Shown here: one piece after another, positions 26,614 through 36,526 of the stretch
Layout: each line of letters begins with the position of its first letter
How positions within the stretch are numbered: the first letter of the stretch is position 1
Source of the DNA: Corynebacterium efficiens YS-314
GTDB taxonomy: Bacteria > Actinomycetota > Actinomycetes > Mycobacteriales > Mycobacteriaceae
Direction of reading: 5' to 3'
DNA length: 64,000 nucleotides
Assembly: GCF_000011305.1 (NCBI RefSeq)
Contig: NC_004369.1
Coordinates: 3,038,001-3,102,000, forward strand
Position numbers and translations under genes: made by a program
The notes under the pieces: generated by a model
The model's input: only the letters and a program-made list of their open reading frames with translations
The model's database searches: none
What the model was told of the DNA's origin: nothing

Positions 26614-27594
26614 ATGCTTGCACGCCTGAAACGGTTGGATCCGTTAATCGTCCTGATCATTCTGGCGGTCATCATTGCCATCATCGTGCCGGCGAGGGGA
26701 ACATTCGCCGAATGGTTCGATGTGGCGGTGAAGATCGCCATCGCCCTGTTGTTCTTCCTCTATGGAGCACGCCTGTCCACGCAGGAGGCCCTCAACGGTC
26801 TGAAGCACTGGCGACTCCACCTGACCATCCTCGCCATCACCTTTGTCATCTTCCCGGTGATCGGTGTGGGCCTGGAGCCGCTGCTGTTCTTCATCTCCGA
26901 GGATCTCTACATGGGTATCCTCTTCCTCACGCTGGTGCCGTCCACCGTGCAGTCGTCGGTAGCGTTCACCTCGATCGCGAAGGGCAATATCGCCGGCTCC
27001 ATCGTGGCGGCATCACTGTCGAACCTGGCGGGTGTGTTCTTCACCCCGCTGCTGGTGATGCTGCTCATGACCTCCGGTGGGAGGGCGGGGGTGGATCTGC
27101 AGGTGTTCGTGGACATCTCCATCCAGCTGTTGCTGCCGTTCATCCTGGGCCAGGTGGCCCGGCGGTGGGTCAAGGGGTTCGCCGCGAACAAGGCCACCAA
27201 GATCGTCGACCGCGGATCCATCGCCATGGTGGTCTACTCGGCGTTCTCCGCCGGCATGGTCGCGGGTGTCTGGTACACGATCAGCGTGTGGGAGATCGTC
27301 TTCCTCATTGTGTTCTCCATTGCGCTGGTGGTGGCGATGCTGTGGCTGTCCATGTTCATCGCCACGCGCTTCGGCTTCAACCGCGGTGATTCCATCGCCA
27401 TCCAGTTCTGCGGCACCAAGAAGTCCCTGGCCACCGGCCTGCCCATGGCTGCGGTCATCTTCGGCGGGGCGAATGTGGGTCTGCTCATCCTGCCGCTGAT
27501 GATCTTCCACCAGATCCAGCTCATGATCTGTGCCTGGCTGGCCGCGCGTTATGGCCGCGATGCGCAGGAGCAGAAGGCCCACGCCTCCGCATAG
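26614..27594 (+). CDS. Bile acid:sodium symporter family transporter
   Basis: The 326-residue protein has nine to ten hydrophobic segments and no large soluble domain. Markers of the SBF/BASS-like family are [12 protein letters not shown] in helix 2, [19 protein letters not shown] in the conserved discontinuous-helix region, and [14 protein letters not shown] near the C terminus. Known relatives carry organic anions with sodium. The substrate cannot be inferred; context (a second trpB downstream after a terminator) gives no firm hint. Confidence 0.9.
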   Translation: MLARLKRLDPLIVLIILAVIIAIIVPARGTFAEWFDVAVKIAIALLFFLYGARLSTQEALNGLKHWRLHLTILAITFVIFPVIGVGLEPLLFFISEDLYMGILFLTLVPSTVQSSVAFTSIAKGNIAGSIVAASLSNLAGVFFTPLLVMLLMTSGGRAGVDLQVFVDISIQLLLPFILGQVARRWVKGFAANKATKIVDRGSIAMVVYSAFSAGMVAGVWYTISVWEIVFLIVFSIALVVAMLWLSMFIATRFGFNRGDSIAIQFCGTKKSLATGLPMAAVIFGGANVGLLILPLMIFHQIQLMICAWLAARYGRDAQEQKAHASA

Positions 27595-27624
27595 ATTCCA
27601 CCCAGGACGACCACCATTTCCACA

Positions 27625-27660
27625 CGGCAACACCCACGACCCACGTGGGGGTTGCCGTTT
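27625..27660 (+). terminator. Terminator after the symporter gene
   Basis: Arms CGGCAACACCCACG (27625-27638) and CGTGGGGGTTGCCG (27644-27657) pair with one mismatch and are followed by TTT. The hairpin lies 30 bp after the symporter stop. Confidence 0.8.
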
Positions 27661-27827
27661 CTGCGTTTGCGCGCCCCTTGCTCGTCCCCATAGCTTGTCG
27701 ACGCCTGACACCCCCCGTTTTTCCTCCTCACCCACCACCTGGTGTTACGGTTTTTGCTGAAGGTGTACCCCACCAGTTGCCCCCCATGATTGTTTCCCGT
27801 GACTGTTTCCCAGAAAGCCTCCACACC

Positions 27828-29147
27828 ATGACAACGCCAGCAACCCCTACCCGCCAGACCCTCCTTGACGCCTACTTCGGTGAATATGGTGGACAGTTCG
27901 TCCCGGAGGTTCTCCTCCCGGCGCTCGATGAGTTGGAGCGGGCCTATGTGGAGGCCCTGGAGGATCCCACGTTCCAGCAGGAACTGGATGATCTCTACAC
28001 CAATTACCTCGGCCGCCCCACCCCGATCACCGAGTGCGCCAACCTGCCGCTCGAGGGGCAGGGGAGGGGTACCGCGCGGATCTTCCTCAAGCGGGAGGAT
28101 CTGGTCCACGGTGGTGCGCACAAGGGCAACCAGACCATCGGGCAGGCACTGCTGGCCAAGCGCCTGGGTAAGACCCGTCTCATCGCGGAGACCGGCGCCG
28201 GTCAGCATGGCACCGCCACCGCAATGGTGGCAGCTCTGTTCGGGATGAAGTGCACCGTCTACATGGGTGCCAAGGATGTCGCCCGTCAGCAGCCGAATGT
28301 CTACCGCATGCGACTGATGGGTGCGGAGGTGGTCGCGGTGGATGAGCAGTCCGGCAACGGCCTGAGCTCCGCAATCGATGTGGCCATCAACGACTGGGTG
28401 AACAACCTGGAGGACACCCACTACCTGCTGGGCACCGCCGCGGGCCCGCACCCGTTCCCCACCCTGGTCAAGAAGTTCCACTCGGTGATCTCCCGGGAGT
28501 CCCGTGAGCAGATGCTGGAGCGCACCGGTGCGCTGCCTGATGCCGTGGTCGCCTGCGTGGGTGGTGGTTCCAACGCCATCGGTGCGTTCGCCCAATATCT
28601 GGAGGATCAGCCCGGCAATGAGAAGGTCCGCCTCATCGGTGTGGAACCTGCCGGCTACGGTTTGGATACAGACCTCAATGGCGCGCCCATCCACGAGGGT
28701 CGGACCATGCACCTGCACGGATCAAACTCCTACGCCCTGCTCGATGAGGACGGTAACCTCCGCAACTCCCATTCTGTCTCCGCCGGTCTGGATTACCCCG
28801 GTGTGGGCCCGGAGCACGCCCACCTCAAGGACACCGGTCGCGCTGAGTACGTGGGCGCCACCGACGCCGAGGCCCTGCAGGCTTTCCGCATGCTCTCCCG
28901 TTATGAGGGCATCATCCCCGCCCTGGAATCCAGCCATGCGCTGGCCCACGCCCTCAAGATGGCTGCCGAGGCCACCGAACCGATCAACATCCTGGTCAAT
29001 CTCTCCGGTCGTGGCGACAAGGATGTCGCCTATGTGCGCCAGCTCCTCGGTGATCACGCCGCCCTGGACCCGGCCACCGATGTGCTCACCGAGGTTGATG
29101 TCCTGGGTGTGCTGGAGGAGCTCACCCCGCAGGCAGATACGGCCTAG
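27828..29147 (+). CDS. trpB: Second tryptophan synthase beta chain, outside the trp operon
   Basis: The 439-residue protein is a TrpB1-type PLP enzyme, clearly paralogous to the operon TrpB along its whole length. Lys99 lies in HGGAHKGN and the catalytic Glu in [35 protein letters not shown] and SGRGDKDV are intact, so it looks active. It has about 20 more C-terminal residues than the operon copy and no adjacent trpA. It could recycle indole, act with TrpA, or condense another nucleophile. The start [10 protein letters not shown] is set by homology; only a weak AGAAAG precedes it. A CTTGTCGACG motif lies in its upstream region at 27694. Confidence 0.9.
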   Translation: MTTPATPTRQTLLDAYFGEYGGQFVPEVLLPALDELERAYVEALEDPTFQQELDDLYTNYLGRPTPITECANLPLEGQGRGTARIFLKREDLVHGGAHKGNQTIGQALLAKRLGKTRLIAETGAGQHGTATAMVAALFGMKCTVYMGAKDVARQQPNVYRMRLMGAEVVAVDEQSGNGLSSAIDVAINDWVNNLEDTHYLLGTAAGPHPFPTLVKKFHSVISRESREQMLERTGALPDAVVACVGGGSNAIGAFAQYLEDQPGNEKVRLIGVEPAGYGLDTDLNGAPIHEGRTMHLHGSNSYALLDEDGNLRNSHSVSAGLDYPGVGPEHAHLKDTGRAEYVGATDAEALQAFRMLSRYEGIIPALESSHALAHALKMAAEATEPINILVNLSGRGDKDVAYVRQLLGDHAALDPATDVLTEVDVLGVLEELTPQADTA

Positions 29148-29175
29148 TCAACGGCGTCTTCTTGGCGAATCCGCA

Positions 29176-29654
29176 CCGGCTGCCCCTGGCGGGACGTTCC
29201 CTCAGCGCTATGGTCCCTGGTGGCGGGCCTACTATCTCTTCGTCCGACTCCGGGCTAGCGGGGTGTGGCAGGATGTCCACACCCGGCTGCTTACCCACGC
29301 CCAGGAGCAGGGACAACTCTCTGGGAGGTCAGTGTCGATTCCACCGCCGCCCGGGGCAACGTTCATGCCGCTGGCGCAGGAAATGATAGTCCTGCCCGGC
29401 ACCCAGGAGAGCCTGCTGATCATGGGTTCGGACGATCCTGTGGTGGGTGGTCGACGAAGATCCATGTGGGCATCGATGTCGGCTGTGGGGCGCGGTCGTT
29501 TCTGATCACCCCTGGCCAGGCAAGTAATGATCCTCAGATGGTGCCGGCACTCGACAGAATCCGGGTATCCATCCCGGGCCGTGGTCGGCCGTGGTGTCGA
29601 CCCGCGCGGGTACTGGCGGACAATGCGTACTCCTCCCGGGCAAACGGGGCGTGA
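29176..29654 (+). pseudogene. IS5-family transposase fragment, frameshifted
   Basis: Two overlapping frames together read as the middle of an IS5/IS427-type transposase. The first (to about 29320) gives FPQRYGPWWRAYYLFVRLRA and a WQDV segment. The second (from about 29320) gives WEVSVDSTAARGN, RSCGGWSTKIHVGID, LTPGQ-type sequence and RVLADNAYSSRANGA, then a stop. A frameshift near 29320, loss of both ends and an early stop make it non-functional. No inverted repeats or target duplication were seen. Confidence 0.8.
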
Positions 29655-29795
29655 CTGCTGCCCAGGGAGCTTGTCGACGCCCGACTCACCCTGCACGGGG
29701 GAGCGACCCCGATATAGTGGATAGGGTGGAGTTCGCCTCATATCAGATGAGATAATCCTTTGACACGGCTGGCTTCGAGATTAAAGGATAGGGCG

Positions 29796-30524
29796 ATGAC
29801 GCAACAGAACCCATGGGCACCCGACCCCAACCAACCCTCCGACCCTGCGGAGGGTTCCTCCGGTGCGCCGAATCCGTGGTCTGCTGGTTCCGCGCCCCGT
29901 AATCCCTGGGAAAGCAACCCGGAAACGACATCATTCCCGCCGGTTGCCGGGCAGAATGTGCAGGGCGCTGCTCATGCTTCGTACCAGGGACCGGGTTCCT
30001 ACCAGGCGCAGACCACACGCAACAACGGGTGGATACTGCCCGTGATCATCGTTGCCCTCCTGCTTGCCCTCATCGCTGCCGGCGCGGTCATTGCCCGTCA
30101 GGCCGGGATCTTGTCCTTCGGGGCCACGGATACCGGGGAACCCGTCATCGTCACCGAGATCGTCGTTGCCCCGGAGGAGGAGAGGGTGGATGCACCACCA
30201 GCAGCGCCGGTGGAGCAGGAGGTGGCCCGACCATCCCGTGCCTCCCTGCCCGCCTCTGCCTTCGCAGCCAACGCATCAGCCCGTGCTGGGAACCCGGACG
30301 GCAATTTCGACAATGTGTATACCGGCAGCAGCGTGACCAGTCAGGAATTCGCCCAGCAGGTCCGGGTCGCCTTCGTCGATTATCACCTGGCGACCGGCCA
30401 GACCACCGGGACGATCACGGCCTACAGCCCGGTGACGGGGTTGTCCTATTCCATGAACTGCACCGACAACGGTGACTATGTCACCTGCACCGGTGGTAAC
30501 AACGCGGTTGTCTACATCTCATGA
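29796..30524 (+). CDS. NPW-rich single-pass membrane protein
   Basis: The 242-residue protein has a Pro/Asn-rich cytoplasmic N terminus with three NPW motifs (starting MTQQNPW, then NPWSAG and NPWESN). One membrane helix follows near residues 80-105 (GWILPVIIVALLLALIAAGAV). After a Pro/Ala-rich linker comes an extracellular domain of about 80 residues with two Cys in YSMNCTDNGDYVTCTGG, probably a disulfide. The start follows AAAGGATAGGG. Its stop overlaps the next gene (ATGA). The third gene of the set has the same layout. No known family is assigned. Confidence 0.8.
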   Translation: MTQQNPWAPDPNQPSDPAEGSSGAPNPWSAGSAPRNPWESNPETTSFPPVAGQNVQGAAHASYQGPGSYQAQTTRNNGWILPVIIVALLLALIAAGAVIARQAGILSFGATDTGEPVIVTEIVVAPEEERVDAPPAAPVEQEVARPSRASLPASAFAANASARAGNPDGNFDNVYTGSSVTSQEFAQQVRVAFVDYHLATGQTTGTITAYSPVTGLSYSMNCTDNGDYVTCTGGNNAVVYIS

Positions 30525-31432
30525 TCCCCGGTTCCCGGCTCCGGTTCTGGGGGGCCGCACTAACTGCCTCAGTGGTGCTGAGTGGTTGCACCATCGACAC
30601 CACCGACACCTCCGGGAGCTCGGGGCCACCGACCTCCACGGTGACGATCACCAGCACCCCCACCTCACCACCCGCCGCCGAGGTGCCCATGCTGCCGGCG
30701 GAAGAACCGCAGCAGGGGGAGTCCCTGGCACAGGCACTGCAGGGTGCGGTTGATCAGACGATCGCGGTGCACGGCGGGACGGCAGGCATCGCCGTCTCCG
30801 ATGGATCCACGGAAGTGACGGCCGGTGATATGAGCGCCGCCGCTGCATGGTCCACAATCAAGGTGCCCATCGCTATCGCAGCGCTGCGCCAGGATCCGGC
30901 CCAGACCGCAAATGTCACCGCAGCGATCCAGTGGTCAGATAACAACGCCGCCGAAGCACTGTGGGCATCACTGGGCACCCCGGAACAGGCTGGCCAGGCG
31001 ACAACCGACATCCTGCGGGAGGGCAGGAACGATGTCACTGTCAACACGGCAGTCACACGGGATGGTTTCAGTTCTTTCGGTCAGGCCATGTGGAGCCCTA
31101 CTGATCAGGCGCGTTTTGCCGCCACCCTCGGGTGCATCAGCGGGAGCGAACCGGTGCTGGAGCACATGGCGATGGTGGAGCCGGGTCAGTCGTGGGGGAT
31201 AGGGCGACTCCCCGGTGCGCGATTCAAGGGTGGGTGGGGTCCGCAACCCGACGGGGCCTACAGCATCCGCCAGTTCGGGCTGAGCACCGACCCGGCAAGT
31301 GGCCAGACCACAGCGCTGGCCATAATCGCCAGGCCCGGATCGGGCTCCTTCGCAGATGCTCAGGCCATGGCCGACACGCTAATATCCACTGTGCAGCCAG
31401 CGCTGGCACAGGCACCCACCACCGCCTGCTAG
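30521..31432 (+). CDS. Lipoprotein with beta-lactamase/PBP-like serine hydrolase fold
   Basis: The 303-residue protein has a lipoprotein signal with lipobox LSGC (Cys23) and a Ser/Thr/Pro-rich linker. The mature domain shows an SxxK motif, STIK (Ser111-Lys114), an SDN motif (Ser139-Asp-Asn141) and a KGG triad in RFKGGWG. These are the three active-site elements of serine beta-lactamases and penicillin-binding proteins. However, only 28 residues separate SxxK from SDN, against about 60 in class A enzymes, so the helical subdomain is shortened and beta-lactam hydrolysis is doubtful. It recalls mycobacterial LppW-like lipoproteins. It is translationally coupled to the upstream NPW protein gene. 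Confidence 0.8.
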   Translation: MIPGSRLRFWGAALTASVVLSGCTIDTTDTSGSSGPPTSTVTITSTPTSPPAAEVPMLPAEEPQQGESLAQALQGAVDQTIAVHGGTAGIAVSDGSTEVTAGDMSAAAAWSTIKVPIAIAALRQDPAQTANVTAAIQWSDNNAAEALWASLGTPEQAGQATTDILREGRNDVTVNTAVTRDGFSSFGQAMWSPTDQARFAATLGCISGSEPVLEHMAMVEPGQSWGIGRLPGARFKGGWGPQPDGAYSIRQFGLSTDPASGQTTALAIIARPGSGSFADAQAMADTLISTVQPALAQAPTTAC

Positions 31433-31482
31433 ATTCCCCGCATCACTTCACCCACAGCACATCTGAGAGATCGAGAAGCACC

Positions 31483-32247
31483 ATGACCAACCCCTGGGAT
31501 AGTTCACCCGACCAACCCGGCCATGAACATCACACCCCCGGGATGCAGAACCCATGGGACAATCCCCAGGATGCACATCCGCAGCCCACGACACCCCCTG
31601 GAAAAAACCAAACCAGCGGGCTCCTCATCGGGTTGATCATACTTCTCAGTCTCGTGGTCATCGCCGTTCTTGCATGGTTGTTCATCGGTGGACGCCCGGG
31701 GGATTCCACGGTCGCGGAGACCGCCAGCCCGGACACGGTCACGGTGGTCGTGACAACTCAGCCGGAGGCACCCAGCGCCACCGAGCGCAGTACTGTCACT
31801 GTGGCCCCGACGCCCAGCACCCTGGAGACGGCAGCCCCCACCACATCTCAGTCCTCCGCCCGCTCCGTCGAGAGGAGCACCACCCCACAACCTCCGGTCG
31901 CGGTGATTCCCCCGGCCGCGCAGCAGGCGGGCCTGACCGCGACCGGTTGGATCGACAATTCCGCCACGCGGTGTCGCGGAAATGAGAACCTCATCTACGC
32001 CGGCCGCGACAGCGACGCGTGGATCACCGTGTGCGAGGGCGGAGGGCAGATGACCTACCGTTCCAACATCTTCGGAGGCACCCTCACTGCAACAGTGGAC
32101 CCGGCGCGCTCCAATCCGGCGACGGGCGAATTCTATGTCAACGCCTCCCCGTCCATCATCGAGGTTGTCGGTGGTGGAGTGGAGGTCACCCAGGGTGGGG
32201 CAGTCATCGCCCAGAAGAGTTTCCCCTCCGCGTGGGTGATGTACTAA
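31483..32247 (+). CDS. NPW-rich single-pass membrane protein, paralogue-like
   Basis: The 254-residue protein repeats the layout of the gene two positions upstream: an N terminus with NPWDSSPDQP and NPWDNPQD, one helix near 48-70 (LLIGLIILLSLVVIAVLAWLF), a long Ser/Thr/Pro stalk, then an extracellular domain of about 95 residues. That domain has Cys in ATRCRGN and ITVCEGG, likely one disulfide. It lies 50 bp after the lipoprotein gene and ends at a parS site. The N-terminal NPW segments may bind a shared cytoplasmic partner. No known family is assigned. Confidence 0.8.
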   Translation: MTNPWDSSPDQPGHEHHTPGMQNPWDNPQDAHPQPTTPPGKNQTSGLLIGLIILLSLVVIAVLAWLFIGGRPGDSTVAETASPDTVTVVVTTQPEAPSATERSTVTVAPTPSTLETAAPTTSQSSARSVERSTTPQPPVAVIPPAAQQAGLTATGWIDNSATRCRGNENLIYAGRDSDAWITVCEGGGQMTYRSNIFGGTLTATVDPARSNPATGEFYVNASPSIIEVVGGGVEVTQGGAVIAQKSFPSAWVMY

Positions 32248-32259
32248 AGGCTTCCCCAA

Positions 32260-32275
32260 TGTTTCACGTGAAACA
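32260..32275. promoter_or_regulatory. parS site (ParB binding)
   Basis: TGTTTCACGTGAAACA, perfect consensus, extended by CAA/TTG to a 22-bp palindrome. It lies between the convergent NPW protein and thioredoxin-reductase-like genes. Unlike the two terminator-type sites it has no T-run directly after the stem. Confidence 0.92.
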
Positions 32276-32326
32276 TTGCCCCCACCTCCCGCACGTAACC
32301 TGGAGAGGTGCGGGAGGGGAGCGTCG

Positions 32327-33319
32327 TCAAGCAGACTCGTGGGCTTTGAACAGACCCGTCGGCGGGGCTGGGTCAGGCGCCATCGCGGCGGTGGCATGCC
32401 CGCGCAGAGAGGTGGCGCAGGCCAGACCCGCCGCGGTGCCCGTACCCATCGCGATCGGGATGAGCTGCCACCCGGCGATGATATCGCCAGCAGCGTAGAC
32501 ACCCTCCACGCTGGTGAGCTGGTACCCGTTGATCACCGGCTGGCCCTCATGATCAAGATTGCACCCCAGCTGCCGGGCGAGGTCATTGGCGGGGTGGTGG
32601 GCGTAGGAGAAGAACACCGTGCTGCCCTCAACCACCTCACCACCGGCAAGGCGCACCCCCTCCAGCGCACCGGGTTTGCCGATGAACGCCTCGGCGGGGC
32701 CGTCCACCACCTCAATTCCATGGGAACCCAGCATTGACCGCTGCCCCTGTGTGAAAGCCTCCGCATTCTCGGCGATGATGCGGACCGCGCCCGCCCATTC
32801 GAGCACCTCCGCGGCATAAGCGGGCACATGCGGCCCGGAACCCAGCACGATCGCCGTCTGCCCCCGGGCCGTGAGACCATCACAGGCCAGACAGTGGAAG
32901 ACATCCCGGCCATAGTGGTCATGGAACCCGGCGACCTTGGGGAAACGGTCCCGCACCCCGCTGGCCAGGACGATTCGCTGAGCGCTGACCTCGACCATCC
33001 CATCAGCGTCCATCCCCTCGATCACCGCGCGGAATAATCCGTCCCCACTACGACTGAGGCCGGTGACCGTACCCTGACGCAGCAGCACATGTGGATACTG
33101 TTCCAATCCGGCGCGGGCGTCGGCGAGGAGTTCCCGGGCGGTGGTGGGATCACGCCCCAGCAGGCCGTGGGCATACTGGGCGGGCAGGTTGCGCTGATTC
33201 CCGGCATCGACAACCAGGGTGGAGCGTTGGTAGCGGCCGAGCCAGGTGGCGGCGGATAACCCGGCGGGCCCACCCCCGACCACGAGGACATCCACATCAG
33301 GGGGAAGGTCAATGCTCAT
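32327..33319 (-). CDS. Thioredoxin-reductase-like FAD/NAD(P)H oxidoreductase
   Basis: The 330-residue flavoprotein has FAD-binding GGGPAG (15-20), a second dinucleotide fold at [12 protein letters not shown], and the C-terminal GVYAAGDI. The redox pair Cys143-Leu-Ala-Cys146 sits in HCLACDG, the position of CATC in thioredoxin reductase. It is therefore a class of pyridine nucleotide-disulphide oxidoreductase related to TrxB; the partner is unknown. The start MSIDLPPDV is chosen because it places the FAD motif at the expected distance. It is divergent from the YbdK-type ligase. Confidence 0.88.
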
Positions 33320-33488
33320 GACGGGGTCTCCAGACGGTGGTGGGGTTCGCGGTTCGGCGTGGGGCCCCACTGTACGGCACAACCGGAAACGGACCTGCTG
33401 CCGTCGCCGCGCCACCCCTGGGCCGGAGGGGGAGGGAAAGATATTGAAACCATTGCCGTGGGTTGGCACCAACAGGCAAGATGGGTCT

Positions 33489-34598
33489 ATGCGCACTTTC
33501 GGAGTTGAGGAAGAACTGCTGCTGGTGGACGCAGTGACCTTTTCTCCGCTGCCCGCCGGGGACAGGGCCGTCCAGTTGCACACCGAGGCCCACGAAGCGA
33601 CGGGCACCGATCCCGGTGGATATGAGATCACCAGGGAATTCCAGCAGGAGCAGTTCGAGGTGGCCTACCCACCCCAGACCACGCTCGCCGACCAGCTGGA
33701 GACGATCCGGGCCGGGCGGGCGCTGGCGGACACGGCCGCCTCCCGGGTGGGGGGCCGCGTGGTTGCCCTGCCCACCTCACCGGGTCCGATCTCCCCGCAT
33801 CTGGTGCCCAATCCCCGTTATCAACGGATCAGTGAACGCTTCGGGTTCACGGTGAAGGAACAGCTCACCTGCGGTTTCCACATCCATGTTCAGGTGGAGT
33901 CTCCGGCGGAGGCGGTGGCGGTGCTGGACCGGGTCCGGGTGTGGTTGCCGGTGGTGTTGGCTCTGAGTGCGAATTCCCCGTTCTGGCAGGGGTTTGATAC
34001 TGATTTCGCCTCCTACCGTTATCAGGCGTGGAACCGGTGGCCCACCGCCGGACCGACCGATGTGTTCGGTTCGGCGGATGCCTATGAACAGCACCGGGCT
34101 GCGCTCCTGAGCGCCGGGGTCCCGCTGGATCCCGGCATGCTCTACTTCGATGCCCGGGTGTGCGAACATCATCCCACCGTCGAGATCCGCGTGGCGGATG
34201 TGTGCCTGGAGGCCGAGCACACCGCGGTGATCGCCACGCTGGTGCGCGCCCTGGTGGAGACGGTGGCGCGGGAGTGGGCGGCGGGTATGCCCGCACCTGA
34301 CGTGCCCGCCTCGGTGCTGCAACTCTGGTCATGGCGGGCCAGCCGGTACGGAACGGAGGAGGAGCTGATCGATCAGGCCACCGGCCAACCCGCACCCGCC
34401 GCGGAGGTGCTCGCCGGCTTCCTCAGTTATCTCCGTCCGGTGCTCAGCGAGTACGGGGAGCTGGAAGTGGTCGAGGCGACGGTGGCGGACATCCTGCGTG
34501 AGGGGACCGGTGCCCGCCGTCAGCGCGCGGCGTACGCGGCGCGGGGCAGGCTTGTCGACGTCATCACCACCGCCCTCGACATCACCCACCGGAGATAA
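33489..34598 (+). CDS. YbdK-type carboxylate-amine ligase (GCS2 family)
   Basis: The 369-residue protein is an ATP-dependent ligase of the glutamate-cysteine ligase 2 family. Hallmarks are the N-terminal [11 protein letters not shown], the CGFHIHVQV segment, the aromatic [13 protein letters not shown], and C-terminal [18 protein letters not shown]. Relatives show weak glutamate-cysteine ligase activity, but Corynebacterium uses mycothiol rather than glutathione, so the natural amide product is unknown. The start is the ATG at 33489 immediately before RTFGVEEE. It contains a CTTGTCGACG motif near its end (34551). Confidence 0.9.
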
Positions 34599-34611
34599 CC
34601 GCACCCCCTGA

Positions 34612-36135
34612 TCAGGGCGTGCGACGCGGCGGCAGGGTCCGGGTGGCCGGACCGTTGAGCACCTCACCGTCGACGGTGAACCGTGAGGCGTGGCAGGGGC
34701 AGTCCCAGGTCCGTTCGGCACCGTTCCAGGCGACCTGGCATCCGAGGTGGGTGCAGGTGCTGGACACCGCATGGAGGTTTCCCGCCTCATCGCGGTAGCC
34801 GGCGACCTTCTTGCCACAGGAGTTGACGATCCCACCCTCACCCGGCTGGAGCTCGGTGATATCCGGTTGTTTCAGGCTGAGGACCCGGTCACCCACCATG
34901 CGGACCGCCACACGGGTGTTGGCTGTGAGGAATTTCGGTGCGGCGGCCAGCGCCTTGACCCGGGTGGTGGTGAACAGATCCGCCCAGGGGTTGGGGCGGC
35001 CGGAGATGGCGTCGGTAAGCAGCATCCCGGCGAGGGTGCCGGCGGTCAGACCCCACTTCTTGAAGCCGGTGGCCACGAACACCCGGCTGGAACGGGCGTT
35101 GACCGGGCCGATATAGGGGACGTGGTCATCCGGCATGTAGTCCTGGGAGGACCACCGGTGCTCGAAGGACTCGACATTCCAGTGCCGGTTCACAAAATCG
35201 CCCAGCTTGTCATAGCGTTCCGGCTGCGCCTTCGGCGAACCCGTGCTGTGGCTCTCACCCAGGACCATGAGCAGTTCACCACCGTCGTGGGGCACCGACC
35301 TGATGGAGTACTGCGGTGCCCCGGCCGCCATGAAGCTGGCATCGGGGAGGGGGTTGTGGATACGCGCGGTGACCACATAGGACCGGGAGGCGTACGCCCG
35401 GGCGAACATGAGGGAACGATCGAGGAAGGGCATGAGGGTGGCCACCACAACATGGTCGGCCCGGATCAGACCGTTCGGGGTGTGCACAACGCACCCGCCC
35501 CCGGACTCGTCGACATCGGTGCCACGGGTGTTCTCGAAGATCTCCACCCCGGCCTCGGTGGCCAGTCGGGTGAGGCCATCCATATAGCGCCCCGCATGGA
35601 ATTCAGCCTGGTTATCAAAACGCATGCCACCGCGGGTGCGGAAGGGCAGCGCCACCGACTCATCGAAGAACGCAGGCAGACCGGCCTGCTGCGCGGCCTT
35701 GGTCTCTTCCTCCAGCTGTTTCCGCTCACCGGAGTTGGTGGCGTAGATGATCGAGGACCGGCGCCGGAAATCGCAGTCAATGCCCTCATCGACAAAACCC
35801 GCGACCTGCTCCTTGGCGGCCTCCATCGCCTGGGCATAGACCCGGGCGCCATCATGGCCGTGGGTCTTGGTGATGCGCGCATAGGTCAGATGATGCTGGC
35901 TGGTCACCTTGCCGGTGGTGTACCCGGTGGTACCGGTACCCACCTTGTTCTGATCGATCAGACACACCGACCTGCCCTCACGGGCGAGCAGCAGGGCGGT
36001 GGTCATCCCGGTGATCCCACCTCCCACCACAGCCACATCGAATGAACGGTCACCTTCAAGTGCCGGGAAGTCCTGCGAGACAGCGTCCTCCTGCCACAGG
36101 GATGCATGCCTGGCCTGATGTGCTTGAGCAGTCAT
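34612..36135 (-). CDS. FAD-dependent oxidoreductase with C-terminal Rieske domain
   Basis: The 507-residue protein combines a DAO-type flavin domain with a Rieske [2Fe-2S] domain. The FAD motif GGGITG is at 38-43, and ATGFKKWGLTAGTLAG closes the flavin domain. In the last 60 residues CTHLGC and CPCHASRF supply the cluster ligands (around 459-480). Fusions of this type are common in Bacteria and are thought to pass electrons from a substrate oxidised at FAD to the cluster. The start MTAQAHQARH is preferred over a Pro/Gly-rich in-frame extension. It converges with the YbdK-type gene, only 13 bp apart. Confidence 0.9.
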   Translation of the reverse strand: MTAQAHQARHASLWQEDAVSQDFPALEGDRSFDVAVVGGGITGMTTALLLAREGRSVCLIDQNKVGTGTTGYTTGKVTSQHHLTYARITKTHGHDGARVYAQAMEAAKEQVAGFVDEGIDCDFRRRSSIIYATNSGERKQLEEETKAAQQAGLPAFFDESVALPFRTRGGMRFDNQAEFHAGRYMDGLTRLATEAGVEIFENTRGTDVDESGGGCVVHTPNGLIRADHVVVATLMPFLDRSLMFARAYASRSYVVTARIHNPLPDASFMAAGAPQYSIRSVPHDGGELLMVLGESHSTGSPKAQPERYDKLGDFVNRHWNVESFEHRWSSQDYMPDDHVPYIGPVNARSSRVFVATGFKKWGLTAGTLAGMLLTDAISGRPNPWADLFTTTRVKALAAAPKFLTANTRVAVRMVGDRVLSLKQPDITELQPGEGGIVNSCGKKVAGYRDEAGNLHAVSSTCTHLGCQVAWNGAERTWDCPCHASRFTVDGEVLNGPATRTLPPRRTP

Positions 36136-36526
36136 GGGCCCGATGCTACCTATGATGGCCGTCACATGCTGGGGGTGAGAGAGGGCACGACAGTCAGCCG
36201 GGCCCCGCAGGACCGCGCTCCGAAAGGCGTAAAGCGGCACCCCGGATGACCCTGGCGCCATTTAGATGCAGGACTAAGTGGGGCGGGCGGGGGGAATATC
36301 AATAATTTTTTTCATGTCAGGGGGACGGAACCTGCGCCCGCCACTTCCGAAGAAAAGCCCTGGTCAGAGCCCTGCAAGGGGGATGGCCCCTCTCAGCTTT
36401 CCCTCAAATTAGCTACCACGATCCACAGGCTAGCGCAGGATTTGTGTCGTGTCACACACCCGGAAGTTTCTATACGCTCGGCCAGGCAAGAAGATTTCCA
36501 GGATTGATGATCGTAAGGATGACCCG
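36136..36526. other. Intergenic promoter region
   Basis: This 391-bp gap separates divergent genes. It has an AT-rich core (36296-36320, with GGGAATATCAATAATTTTTT) inside GC-rich sequence and holds promoters for both sides. A GGGAATA element resembles the -35 box of the stress sigma factor SigH but I see no matching CGTT at proper spacing. No gene was found. Confidence 0.5.

Noticed and set aside
36296-36330. SigH-type promoter before the LEA-like gene
   Set aside because: GGGAATA fits a -35 box but no CGTT-type -10 lies 16-20 bp downstream.
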